Shown: positions 1 through 7,442 of the stretch, in pieces
Numbering within the stretch: position 1 is the stretch's first letter
How the letters are laid out: every line of letters starts with the position of its first letter
Assembly (NCBI GenBank): GCA_902632875.1
Contig: CACPEI010000006.1
Location: 1 to 28,917, forward strand
Direction: 5' to 3'
Source: an uncultured Pelagibacteraceae bacterium
GTDB lineage: Bacteria; Pseudomonadota; Alphaproteobacteria; Pelagibacterales; Pelagibacteraceae
DNA length: 28,917 nucleotides
The notes under the pieces: generated by a model
The model's input: only the letters and a program-made list of their open reading frames with translations
Told to the model about the DNA's origin: nothing
Database searches by the model: none
Made by a program: the position numbers and the translations under genes

Positions 1-404
1 ATAAATCCTATAATTGTTACACTTATAAAAATAAACGCTGCAAGAACAAACGTAACTATTATATGGCTAGTAACTGTGAATGTGTAGGGTATCATACCAA
101 ACATGTTACAGAAAAGTACGAACATAAATAATGAAAAAATAAATGAAAAATAAGGTTTAGCCTTAGTACCAGCTGTATCGCTAATCATTTTAGACACGAA
201 CGTATAACTTAATTCTGCAAGAAGCTGAATTTTATTTGGAATTATTGTATTTTTTTTAGACCCTAAATTAAAAATTAGTAAGATTGCAAGTGTGCTAATA
301 ACCATAAACAAACTTGCATTTGTGAATGAAATATCAAAAGCACCAATTTTCACTTCTGGACCAATTCTATAAACTTCAAATTGTGTCATTGGGTTTGTAG
401 CCAT
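1..404 (-). CDS. atpB: ATP synthase F0 subunit a, N-terminal part (3' end outside window)
   Basis: About 134 codons read from ATG at 404 to the left edge, and the frame is still open there. The product is the membrane subunit a of the F1F0 ATP synthase, which forms the proton half-channels against the c-ring. The translation begins MATNPMTQFEV, close to the ANPMxQFEI start of alphaproteobacterial subunit a. It contains a first hydrophobic segment (roughly residues 27-47), a polar stretch with NKIQLLAELSY, then a segment ending in FCNMFGMIPYTFT, which matches the conserved N-x-x-G-x-x-P of this family. The essential channel arginine lies beyond the window. It starts 4 bases after the atpI stop, so the two are probably one transcript, with the remaining F0 genes expected to the left. 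Confidence 0.93.
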   Translation of the reverse strand, partial: MATNPMTQFEVYRIGPEVKIGAFDISFTNASLFMVISTLAILLIFNLGSKKNTIIPNKIQLLAELSYTFVSKMISDTAGTKAKPYFSFIFSLFMFVLFCNMFGMIPYTFTVTSHIIVTFVLAAFIFISVTIIGF

Positions 405-408
405 AAAT

Positions 409-687
409 TTATCTATCTTGCATCTTTTTTGCAGATTTAATTACATTGGAAATTCCAGCTATTACACCTACAAAAAAGAAAATTAAAATTAACCAAGGTT
501 TAGTACCAAAGGTCTTGTCTAAAATAAACCCAATAATTGTCCCTACGGCAACAGCAGATATAAGCTCAGTACTAAGCTTAAAAGCACTACCTATTGGGGA
601 TGCATTATGTTTTTTATTGCCCAAATTCCTTTTTGAAATCTTCTTTTTTGCAATTTCTAAGCGAGTTTTAAAAGGGTCCTTTGACAT
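409..687 (-). CDS. atpI: AtpI / AtpZ-type F0F1 ATP synthase accessory protein
   Basis: Small membrane protein of 92 residues from ATG at 687. A lysine-rich N-terminus is followed by two hydrophobic hairpin segments (about residues 34-55 and 64-84) containing GTIIGFILDKTFGTKPWLILI. That is the typical AtpI layout of two helices around a short G-x-x-x-D-x-x-x-G-T-x-P-W turn. AtpI proteins help c-ring assembly and/or Mg/Ca handling, so it is an assembly factor, not a core subunit. I prefer the ATG at 687 (MSKDPFK) over an upstream in-frame ATG at 735, because the latter would overlap the SMC C-terminus by 35 bases and adds unrelated residues. The gene lies 13 bases after smc and 4 bases before atpB. 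Confidence 0.85.
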   Translation of the reverse strand: MSKDPFKTRLEIAKKKISKRNLGNKKHNASPIGSAFKLSTELISAVAVGTIIGFILDKTFGTKPWLILIFFFVGVIAGISNVIKSAKKMQDR

Positions 688-700
688 TTCAGTTGTGTTT

Positions 701-3097
701 TTAGGCGACCATGCTCTCAGCCTTTTGAAGATCAACTGCTACCAGTTGGCTTATCCCTTTCTCAGGCATTGTAACCCCATAAAGTCTGTTCATTTTTGAC
801 ATTGTCAGAGCATGATGAGTAACAATTACAAATTTAGTATTTGTTATCTTTATCAACTCCTCTAACAAGCTACAAAATCTTGTAACGTTAGCATCATCTA
901 AAGGAGCATCTACTTCATCTAAAACACAAATAGGAGATGGGTTTGTAAGAAATACGGCAAAAATTAAAGATAGCGCTGTTAAAGCTTGTTCTCCACCTGA
1001 TAATAAAGTTATAGATTGTAATCTTTTTCCAGGAGGACTTACTAACATTTCTAAACCTGCTTCTAAGGGGTCATCTGAGTCAACAAGTTCTAATTTTGCA
1101 TTCCCCCCATTAAATAATTTAGTATATACCTCGTTGAACTTTCTATTAACCTTCTCAAAAGCGTCAATTAATCTTTCTCTGCCCTTTTGATTTAATTCAT
1201 TTATACTACTTTTTAATTTCATAATTGCTGTGACCAGATCTACTCTGTCTTGTTCCATTTTTTTTATCTCAGTTTCATATTTATTTGTTTCTTCATCAGC
1301 TTTTAAATTAACAGATCCTAATTTTTCTCTCTCTTGCTTTTTTTTATCTAATAGATCTTCCTGATTGACAGCGTCAGGAAGTTCTTCCGCACCATATAAA
1401 TTTGAATTTTCTAAAATATTTTCCTCAGTAAGATTCAATTCTGAGTTTATCCGGTCTATTAAATCCATTTTTCTTTTTTTTAATCCTTCTATGGTTGCTC
1501 CGGAACTAGCTTTCCTTTCTCTAATTTGAATAGATTGTTCTTGTATTTCATTTAATTGAGCTCTTAGAGATTCAATTTTTTCATCTGTGGTGTTAATGAT
1601 TGTTTCACTTTCATTTTTTTCTTTTTCAGAAATTCTTAATCCCTCAGAAATCTGACCTTTTTTTTCAGCTTGTAATTTGGGTTGATTGTCTAGTTTTTCT
1701 AGTTGTGAGTTTAGTTTATTTTTTCTATCTGAAAGCTCAGCTACCATTTTTTCAGAGTTCGATAATAAATTTTTCCAGCTTTTAATTTCTTGATCAATAA
1801 TATCAATTCTTTCTTTTCTTTTTATAGACTCATTTTTAATGTTTTGATTTTTACTGTAACTATCTGCATACTCTTCAATAATCGTTTTAAAATCATTTAT
1901 TACATCTATTGCCTCTTGATTTTTTTTTAAGTTGATTAGTTCTTTAATTTGATCAATCTCACTATCTAATTTATTTTTTATGTTATCTAAATCAGTGTTA
2001 GAATTTTTCTCTGTTTCATAATATTTTGAATCAATTTCTATAAGTTCATTTTTTTCTTCTTTAAGCCTTTTTTCATTTGAGTTTGCATCGATGACTATTC
2101 CTTTTTCTCTATTGATATCGTCATCAAGTGTTTGAAGAGATTTTTTGATATTTTCAATTTCGTCTTGAATTCTTGTGTTTTCCTCATCTAGATTTTGAAG
2201 TTCTAAGTTCAGTCTTTGAATCTTAGATAAATTTTCAATATTTTTTTCTCTCAAAGGCAAGACCTTGTCTGTCTCCATTTTAATCAAATTTTCAAAATCA
2301 GAAATTTTTGTATTATAATCACTTACTTCTCCTTCTGCCTCTGTGTTAATTTCATTTTCAACTTTTATTTCTTTATCAATTTCCAAAAGTTTTAAATAAT
2401 ATAAACCCGCCTCTATTTTCTTAATTTCATTCGATATATTTTTGTATTTGTTTGCCTCCTCAGCTTGTTTTTGAAGATTAGCCAATTGCTTCTCTTGTTG
2501 TCTTCTAAGTTCATCGGCTCTCTTCAAATTATTTTCAGCTGCATTCAATCTTAATTCGGCCTCATGTCTTCTAACATGTAAACCAGAAATCCCTGCTGCT
2601 TCCTCTAATATAGCTCTTCTATCAGTGGGTTTTGCTGTAACAAGTGCACCTATACGTCCTTGACTGATCATTGAGGGAGAATGAGCGCCAGTCGATAAAT
2701 CAGCAAAAAACATTTGAGCATCTCTAGCTCTTACTTCTTTATCGTTGATATAAAATTTTGATCCCTTATCTTTTTCTATTTTTCTTCTTATATTAATTTC
2801 ATTAAGTTCTCTAAATTGAATTGGACCCTCATTTTTCTCATTTACAAGTTGAACAGAAACTTCAGCAATATTTTTTGATGGTTTGTTTGAAGTTCCAGAA
2901 AATATAACGTCTTCCATTCCTGATCCTCGCATACTTTTGGCTGATGTTTCCCCCATCACCCATCTAAGAGACTCTACGATATTTGATTTTCCACATCCAT
3001 TTGGACCCACTATACCCGTTAAACCATCCTCAATTAAAAAGTTGGTTTTATCCGCAAAAGACTTAAATCCATTCAAATGGATTTTTTTAAACTCCAT
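701..3097 (-). CDS. smc: Chromosome segregation SMC-type ATPase, short form without recognisable hinge
   Basis: A protein of 798 residues with an SMC ATPase head split between its ends. At the N-terminus there is Walker A GPNGCGKS (residues 31-38) and a Q-loop region near ISQGRIGALV. At the C-terminus there is the ABC signature LSGGEQ (699-704) and Walker B ICVLDE (723-728), followed by a D-loop. Between them lie roughly 480 residues of charged, heptad-like coiled coil. The end of the returning coil carries LGSVNLKADEE, as in other SMCs. Usual bacterial SMC is about 1,150-1,200 residues with a globular Gly-rich hinge midway. Here I can find no hinge-like sequence, only a possible turn near residues 375-425. 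SMC rings organise and separate sister chromosomes. It starts 8 bases after the dsbA-like stop, and dsbA-smc is a common alphaproteobacterial neighbourhood. RecN or MukB are poorer matches, because the head motifs and C-terminus follow SMC. Confidence 0.88.
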   Translation of the reverse strand: MEFKKIHLNGFKSFADKTNFLIEDGLTGIVGPNGCGKSNIVESLRWVMGETSAKSMRGSGMEDVIFSGTSNKPSKNIAEVSVQLVNEKNEGPIQFRELNEINIRRKIEKDKGSKFYINDKEVRARDAQMFFADLSTGAHSPSMISQGRIGALVTAKPTDRRAILEEAAGISGLHVRRHEAELRLNAAENNLKRADELRRQQEKQLANLQKQAEEANKYKNISNEIKKIEAGLYYLKLLEIDKEIKVENEINTEAEGEVSDYNTKISDFENLIKMETDKVLPLREKNIENLSKIQRLNLELQNLDEENTRIQDEIENIKKSLQTLDDDINREKGIVIDANSNEKRLKEEKNELIEIDSKYYETEKNSNTDLDNIKNKLDSEIDQIKELINLKKNQEAIDVINDFKTIIEEYADSYSKNQNIKNESIKRKERIDIIDQEIKSWKNLLSNSEKMVAELSDRKNKLNSQLEKLDNQPKLQAEKKGQISEGLRISEKEKNESETIINTTDEKIESLRAQLNEIQEQSIQIRERKASSGATIEGLKKRKMDLIDRINSELNLTEENILENSNLYGAEELPDAVNQEDLLDKKKQEREKLGSVNLKADEETNKYETEIKKMEQDRVDLVTAIMKLKSSINELNQKGRERLIDAFEKVNRKFNEVYTKLFNGGNAKLELVDSDDPLEAGLEMLVSPPGKRLQSITLLSGGEQALTALSLIFAVFLTNPSPICVLDEVDAPLDDANVTRFCSLLEELIKITNTKFVIVTHHALTMSKMNRLYGVTMPEKGISQLVAVDLQKAESMVA

Positions 3098-3105
3098 AAG
3101 CTAAC

Positions 3106-3681
3106 TTATATCAGTTTTTCTAAAGTTTTTTTTAAATTTTTGTAATTAAGGGTTTTTTCGAACTTTTCGTTGTTGATAATTATCGTAGGAGTAGCATTTA
3201 CTTTAAAATTTTTCGTTCCTTCAATACGATCATTTAATACAAAATCCTCTATTTCTTGATTATTAATACACTTTTCAAAATCTAAATTAAAACCTTCACT
3301 TTTAAGAAATTTTTTTAAATTGTCATTAACTTCCTCTACTGTACTTCCCTTAATCCAAGATTGTTGATTTAAATAAAGACTCTCTAAAATTCTTAAACTT
3401 TCATTCTGATTGCACTGTGAAATTTTAGATGCATTAAAAGCGGCAACGTCAAGAGGGAAGTGTCTAAATTCAATTTTCACCAAACCTGTATCAATATAGT
3501 CTTTTTTGAGTTGTGGATAAACATCTTTATGAAAAGTCGCACAATGACTACAAGTAAGAGACTCATATGCGATTATCGTAATCTTAGCTTTTTCATCACC
3601 CGAGACTATTCTTACTGGTTCTGCACTAACATTATTTAATGAACATAAAAATAAAAATAGAAATAAGAAAATTTTTTTCAT
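3106..3681 (-). CDS. DsbA-family periplasmic thiol-disulfide oxidoreductase
   Basis: 191 residues. An N-terminal signal peptide (MKK, then a Leu/Phe-rich core, likely cut after VSA near residue 20) is followed by a thioredoxin-fold domain. The active site is CSHC at residues 44-47, and the cis-proline motif ATPTIIIN is near residue 164. The protein should be exported and should oxidise or isomerise cysteines of envelope proteins. Cytochrome c1 and other exported proteins in this window are possible clients, though that is inference. The insert between the two halves is helical, as in DsbA, rather than TlpA-like. Its ATG overlaps the upstream dciA stop as ATGA, which suggests translational coupling. 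E. coli DsbA has CPHC, and Ser in this position is seen in DsbA relatives, so the redox potential may differ. Confidence 0.88.
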   Translation of the reverse strand: MKKIFLFLFLFLCSLNNVSAEPVRIVSGDEKAKITIIAYESLTCSHCATFHKDVYPQLKKDYIDTGLVKIEFRHFPLDVAAFNASKISQCNQNESLRILESLYLNQQSWIKGSTVEEVNDNLKKFLKSEGFNLDFEKCINNQEIEDFVLNDRIEGTKNFKVNATPTIIINNEKFEKTLNYKNLKKTLEKLI

Positions 3682-4163
3682 CTTGTTTTAAATACTTTTG
3701 TTAATTCAATTAAAGATTTTTTTACGCTTTCATTTTCAACATTTGTAAGTTTTTTTTCAAATCTATTTTTTGTCCCATGGGGCTGAGGCTCGTTCTCTTT
3801 GTTATCTGATTTTTCATCATTAAAACTTTTGAACTTGATTCTTTCTACGACTTGATTTTGAAAAAAAAAATTCATCTTATCCATAATTTTTTTTTTGGAA
3901 TATTCAAGCTCAATTTCATGACCGCGCTTGACCATTATCAGTAAAGTGCTAACTCCAAATTTGTTTGAACTTCTGTAAGCTTTTGGATAACAAACTTTAA
4001 ACAAATCTTCCCCAGCGATATGTTTCCAATTATTGAGTGTTTCTGAAAAAATATGACCTCTTTTATTTATAAGCTTTTTAATATTTTTTGGCAAAGTGTC
4101 TTTAAAGGATCTTAACCCTTGAATGCTCTTAAATCTCTGCTTACTATTATTTTTAAATTGCAT
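3678..4163 (-). CDS. DUF721 / DciA-family protein (likely replicative helicase loader)
   Basis: 161 residues. The N-terminal part (about 15-105) has the DUF721 pattern: a basic start, GLRSFKDTLP, INKRGHIFSETLNNWKHIAGEDL, then a P-K-A-Y-R strand and LLIMVKRGHEIELEY. DUF721 proteins are DciA, the ancestral bacterial operator that loads the DnaB helicase. This identity comes from family knowledge, not from catalytic residues, since there are none. The C-terminal 55 residues are charged and probably disordered. The start ATG at 4163 touches the start of the divergent mutY at 4164 with no base between. The 3' end overlaps the DsbA-like gene by 4 bases. The same order (mutY, DUF721, dsbA, smc) occurs in other alphaproteobacteria. 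Confidence 0.75.
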   Translation of the reverse strand: MQFKNNSKQRFKSIQGLRSFKDTLPKNIKKLINKRGHIFSETLNNWKHIAGEDLFKVCYPKAYRSSNKFGVSTLLIMVKRGHEIELEYSKKKIMDKMNFFFQNQVVERIKFKSFNDEKSDNKENEPQPHGTKNRFEKKLTNVENESVKKSLIELTKVFKTR

Positions 4164-5144
4164 ATGAAAGAAAATATAATAACAAAAAAAATTCTTAATT
4201 GGTATGATTTAAATAAGAGAACATTACCGTGGCGAAAAAATGTTTCACAATCAAAAAAACATTATTATACACTGGTAAGTGAATTCATGTTGCAGCAGAC
4301 ACAAGTTGTAACTGTAATTCCTTATTTTAATAGATTTATAAATAAAATTCCAAATCTTAAAAAACTTTCAAAGATCCCAGATAGAGAATTGATGAAACTT
4401 TGGGAGGGTCTTGGATATTATTCAAGAGCAAGAAATCTAAAAAAAACTGCTAAAATCATAATTAGTAAATATCATGGAGAAATTCCAAATAATTATGAGG
4501 ATTTAATATCTCTACCTGGTATCGGCAATTACACTGCTAATGCAATTTTAGCTATTGCCTTTAATAAATCATATATCCCTTTAGATGGAAACATTGAAAG
4601 GGTTTTGAAAAGATATCTTTATTTAAAAAAAGATAATGAAATACAAAAAGACAATCTAATAGAAAAAAAATCTATTTTTGGAATTTCATCAAGAGCAAGT
4701 GATTATGCTCAAGCTTTAATGGAATTAGGAGCAATGATATGTAAACCAAAAAACCCTGAATGTAGCGAGTGTCCTATCCCAAAAAATTGTAAATCTTATA
4801 AGAAGAAAGATTTTTATTTAGCTAAAATTACAAAAAGGAATAAAGAAAAATATTTTATTCTTAAAGTTTATAAAAAAAATCAAAAATACTTGCTAGTAAA
4901 AAATACAAGATTTAACTTTCTAAAAAATTTAGCAATTTTCCCGATGGTAGAGCTTTCTAACCCAAAAGATTTTAATGAAAATCTTAATTTCAAAATGTCA
5001 AATATGAATATGAACATAAAAATTGAATATCTCAAAAATGCGAAAAGATTTCCCTCATCTTATTGGTTTGATAAAAGAAAATTGGATAATTATATTCTTC
5101 CAACATTCACTAAGAAAGTTGTTAAATATTTAGAAAAGAAATAA
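4164..5144 (+). CDS. mutY: A/G-specific adenine DNA glycosylase MutY
   Basis: 326 residues from ATG at 4164. MutY removes adenine mispaired with 8-oxoguanine or guanine. Visible features are the WYDLNKRTLPWR entry motif, catalytic Glu40 within EFMLQQTQV, a helix-hairpin-helix LPGIGNYTA (117-125), and catalytic Asp141 in LDGNIERVLKR. A complete 4Fe-4S loop follows (Cys193, 200, 203, 209; spacing C-x6-C-x2-C-x5-C). The C-terminal Nudix-like domain is present but short and divergent, ending in a Lys-rich tail. E. coli MutY has 350 residues. An in-frame ATG at 4119 would add 15 unrelated residues and overlap dciA, so I chose 4164. Its promoter must lie inside dciA. The stop shares a base with the next start (TAATG). 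Confidence 0.95.
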   Translation: MKENIITKKILNWYDLNKRTLPWRKNVSQSKKHYYTLVSEFMLQQTQVVTVIPYFNRFINKIPNLKKLSKIPDRELMKLWEGLGYYSRARNLKKTAKIIISKYHGEIPNNYEDLISLPGIGNYTANAILAIAFNKSYIPLDGNIERVLKRYLYLKKDNEIQKDNLIEKKSIFGISSRASDYAQALMELGAMICKPKNPECSECPIPKNCKSYKKKDFYLAKITKRNKEKYFILKVYKKNQKYLLVKNTRFNFLKNLAIFPMVELSNPKDFNENLNFKMSNMNMNIKIEYLKNAKRFPSSYWFDKRKLDNYILPTFTKKVVKYLEKK

Positions 5145-6289
5145 TGAAAAAAGTAGCTGTAATTGGTGCTGGTATTTCAGGGCTATTCATTGCGAATTTA
5201 TTTAAGAGAAATGAAAAGTATCAAGTAACTATCTTTGAAAGAAATAGCTTAATCGATTTGAAAGAAGGTTATGGAATTCAATTATCTGTCAACAGCATCA
5301 AACTTTTAAATAAAATTCAGTTTGATAAATTAGAAAATCATGAGAAATTTAATCCAGACAAAATCAATTTTTACTCAGTTAAAAATTCTAATAAGATATG
5401 TGAGTTAAATATATCAGATTTTAATACTGAAAATTATAAATATACTACTCTTAAAAGATCATCACTTATCAATTTTTTAAAAAAGGATTTAGAAAAAGAA
5501 ATAAGATTTAACCACACTATTTCAAAGATAGAACAACAAGATCAAATCGTTAAAATCGCTTTTGAAAATAATGAGGCATATGAATTTGACTATTTAATTA
5601 TTTCAGATGGTGTCTTTTCAAAGAGTAAAAATCTGTTATCAAAAAATCAAATTCAACCAAAATTTGATGATACGTTAGCCATAAGAGGAATAATATCAAG
5701 CTCTTCAAACATCGCTGATAAAAAAAACATCTCGTTGTTTTTAGGTTCAAATTTTCACTATGTTATTTATCCAGTATCTCCTGATGGAGATTTAAACTTT
5801 ATAGCCGTAATGAAATATCAACTTACAGAGGGTGAGCAAAAAAATTTCTCGTTGTTTAAAGACGATAATTTTACTAAAAAGATTTTAGAAAAAGTTCCGC
5901 ACTTAAATAAGGAATTTTTTAATAGTATTAATGATTTAAAGATATACCCAGTATTTGTGAGTAATGATTTTTTTGAGGTTAATAATAATAATATTCATTT
6001 AATAGGAGATGCCTTTTTTGCTTTTCCACCATCATTTGCTCAAGGTGCATCACAATCTATAGAAGGTGCATATGAATTATTTGAGAATATTGAGAATAGC
6101 ACTGAAAGTAATTTTTTTAGAAATAGAGTTGATAAAATAAAGATGGTAAATAATCGCTCAAAATTTAATCAATTTGCTTTTCATTTATCTAATCCCTTAA
6201 ATATATTAGTAAGAAACTTCTTTTTGAAAAGATTAGTACAAAACAAAAAGTTTTTAGAGAGCTATTTGGGCAAAATATATAAAAACTAA
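5144..6289 (+). CDS. FAD-dependent monooxygenase (UbiH / salicylate-hydroxylase-like)
   Basis: 381 residues of a class A flavoprotein hydroxylase. The N-terminal Rossmann motif VAVIGAGISG (about 4-13) binds the ADP of FAD, and an acidic residue ends the second strand (FERN). A central DYLIISDGVFSKS resembles the DG motif. The C-terminal GD motif is in HLIGDAFFAFPPSFAQGASQSIEGA. The family hydroxylates aromatic rings, using NAD(P)H and O2. The substrate cannot be read from the sequence, and both ubiquinone biosynthesis and aromatic degradation members share these motifs. It starts on the last base of the mutY stop and converges on ccrM with a 4-base stop-on-stop overlap. Coupling to mutY is positional and does not imply a DNA repair role. 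Confidence 0.85.
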   Translation: MKKVAVIGAGISGLFIANLFKRNEKYQVTIFERNSLIDLKEGYGIQLSVNSIKLLNKIQFDKLENHEKFNPDKINFYSVKNSNKICELNISDFNTENYKYTTLKRSSLINFLKKDLEKEIRFNHTISKIEQQDQIVKIAFENNEAYEFDYLIISDGVFSKSKNLLSKNQIQPKFDDTLAIRGIISSSSNIADKKNISLFLGSNFHYVIYPVSPDGDLNFIAVMKYQLTEGEQKNFSLFKDDNFTKKILEKVPHLNKEFFNSINDLKIYPVFVSNDFFEVNNNNIHLIGDAFFAFPPSFAQGASQSIEGAYELFENIENSTESNFFRNRVDKIKMVNNRSKFNQFAFHLSNPLNILVRNFFLKRLVQNKKFLESYLGKIYKN

Positions 6290-7356
6290 CTATTAGAAAT
6301 TAATCTTTGTCTTAAATGATCGATAGGAACTGCGTTTCCATTCAAGTTATAATGCCAATAGGTCCATCCATTACAGCTTTCAGCACCTAAAATTGTAGCT
6401 GCTACTTTATGGATTGAGCCTTCAGTTTGAGCATGTTTGATACTGCCATCAGCCATAATTTTTGCACTGATTTTCTTTTTATTATCAAAAATAGTAGTGC
6501 CTGGTTTAATTATTCCTAATTCAACCAATGATCCAAAAGGTATTCTAGGCTTAGATCTACCGTTTTGCAAAGTATCTAAAAAATCATCTTTTATAGGTTT
6601 TGTTTTCTTTAATCTTTGCTCAGCTGCTTTAAAATAAGTTTTTTCTTTTTCAATCCCGTAGTAATTTCTTCCTAATTTTTTTGCCACTGTAGCTGTTGTT
6701 CCTGATCCCAAAAAAGGATCTAATACTAAATCATTTTTGTTTGTCGTTGCTAATAAAATTCTGTGAAGTAGGGCTTCAGGTTTTTGCGTTGAATGTACTT
6801 TTTTTCCATTATTCTTTAGTCTTTCTGAGCCATTACAAATCGGTAATTCCCAATTAGATCTCATTTGAAGATCATCATTCAAACATTTTAATGATTGATA
6901 GTTAAAAGTGTATTTTGATTTTTCAGATTTTGAAGCCCAAATTAAGGTTTCATGAGCATTGGTAAAACGTGTTCCTCTAAAATTTGGCATAGGATTTTTT
7001 TTGTTCCAAATAACGTCATTAAGTATCCAAAAACCTAAATTTTGAACAGCAGTGCCAACCCTAAAAATATTGTGATAACTACCAATTACCCAAATAGCCC
7101 CATTCTTTTTTAAAATCCTTTTGCATTCAATCAACCATGAATAAGTAAAATCATCATATCTCTTAAAACTTTCAAATTGATCCCACTTATCATTTACTGC
7201 ACTTACTTTTGATCTATCTGGTCTTGTGAGTTCACTTTTTAATTGAAGATTGTAAGGAGGGTCAGCAAAAATTAAATCGAAAGTCTCGTCAGGAATCTTT
7301 TTCAATTCCCTCAAGCTATCTCCATTAATTAGTTTATTTTTTAAGTTTAAATTCAT
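6286..7356 (-). CDS. ccrM: Cell-cycle GANTC adenine-N6 DNA methyltransferase CcrM
   Basis: 356 residues of a beta-class adenine methyltransferase. The catalytic DPPY motif (residues 32-35) comes first, and the AdoMet-binding DPFLGSGTT motif (213-221) comes later. The last ~85 residues (KPRIPFGSLVELGII to the C-terminus, with a conserved SCNGWTYWHY) form the extra DNA-recognition domain that separates CcrM from HinfM-type short enzymes. CcrM methylates the adenine in GANTC. In Caulobacter it acts late in the cell cycle, making GANTC methylation a replication-linked transcription signal. This is a solitary enzyme: no restriction gene is next to it. It follows rnhB after 86 bases that hold a promoter carrying two GANTC sites (see separate entries). 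Its stop overlaps the FAD monooxygenase stop by 4 bases. Confidence 0.95.
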   Translation of the reverse strand: MNLNLKNKLINGDSLRELKKIPDETFDLIFADPPYNLQLKSELTRPDRSKVSAVNDKWDQFESFKRYDDFTYSWLIECKRILKKNGAIWVIGSYHNIFRVGTAVQNLGFWILNDVIWNKKNPMPNFRGTRFTNAHETLIWASKSEKSKYTFNYQSLKCLNDDLQMRSNWELPICNGSERLKNNGKKVHSTQKPEALLHRILLATTNKNDLVLDPFLGSGTTATVAKKLGRNYYGIEKEKTYFKAAEQRLKKTKPIKDDFLDTLQNGRSKPRIPFGSLVELGIIKPGTTIFDNKKKISAKIMADGSIKHAQTEGSIHKVAATILGAESCNGWTYWHYNLNGNAVPIDHLRQRLISNS

Positions 7357-7369
7357 TTTGTAATATTAA

Positions 7370-7398
7370 ATTAGACTCTAAAAAGATTCTTGGGTCAA
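7370..7398 (-). promoter_or_regulatory. Predicted sigma-70 promoter of ccrM
   Basis: On the minus strand TTGACC (7398-7393) and TCTAAT (7375-7370) are separated by exactly 17 bases. Each hexamer differs from consensus at one position. This is one of the two best promoter matches in the window. The -10 ends 13 bases before the ATG at 7356, so transcription would start only about 5-7 bases upstream of the start codon. No Shine-Dalgarno sequence is visible. The mRNA may therefore be leaderless or nearly so. Confidence 0.6.
7374..7389. promoter_or_regulatory. Two GANTC (CcrM) methylation sites in the ccrM promoter
   Basis: GACTC at 7374-7378 and GATTC at 7385-7389 (GAGTC and GAATC on the coding strand). 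The first overlaps the first two bases of the predicted -10 hexamer, and the second sits inside the 17-base spacer. These are the sites that the ccrM product itself would methylate. In Caulobacter, GANTC sites near the ccrM promoter influence its expression. An equivalent role here is inference. Confidence 0.65.
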
Positions 7399-7442
7399 CC
7401 TAGGATTGAATTATTTAGTTTTAATTAGTGTGGGGATTTACT

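Noticed and set aside
688..735. Upstream ATG for atpI at 735
   Set aside because: It would overlap the conserved SMC C-terminus. The ATG at 687 gives a typical AtpI N-terminus just after the smc stop.
446..799. 117-codon open frame on the plus strand
   Set aside because: It is antisense to atpI and the smc end, both of which have clear family motifs. Its own translation shows no domain.
4119..4163. Upstream ATG extension of mutY
   Set aside because: The extra 15 residues are not MutY-like and would overlap dciA. The ATG at 4164 sits at the usual distance from the WYD...LPWR motif.
7410..7424. CtrA-like box upstream of ccrM (TTAA-N7-TAAT on the minus strand)
   Set aside because: The second half-site does not match TTAA, and such AT-only motifs are frequent by chance here. 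I do not call it a CtrA site.
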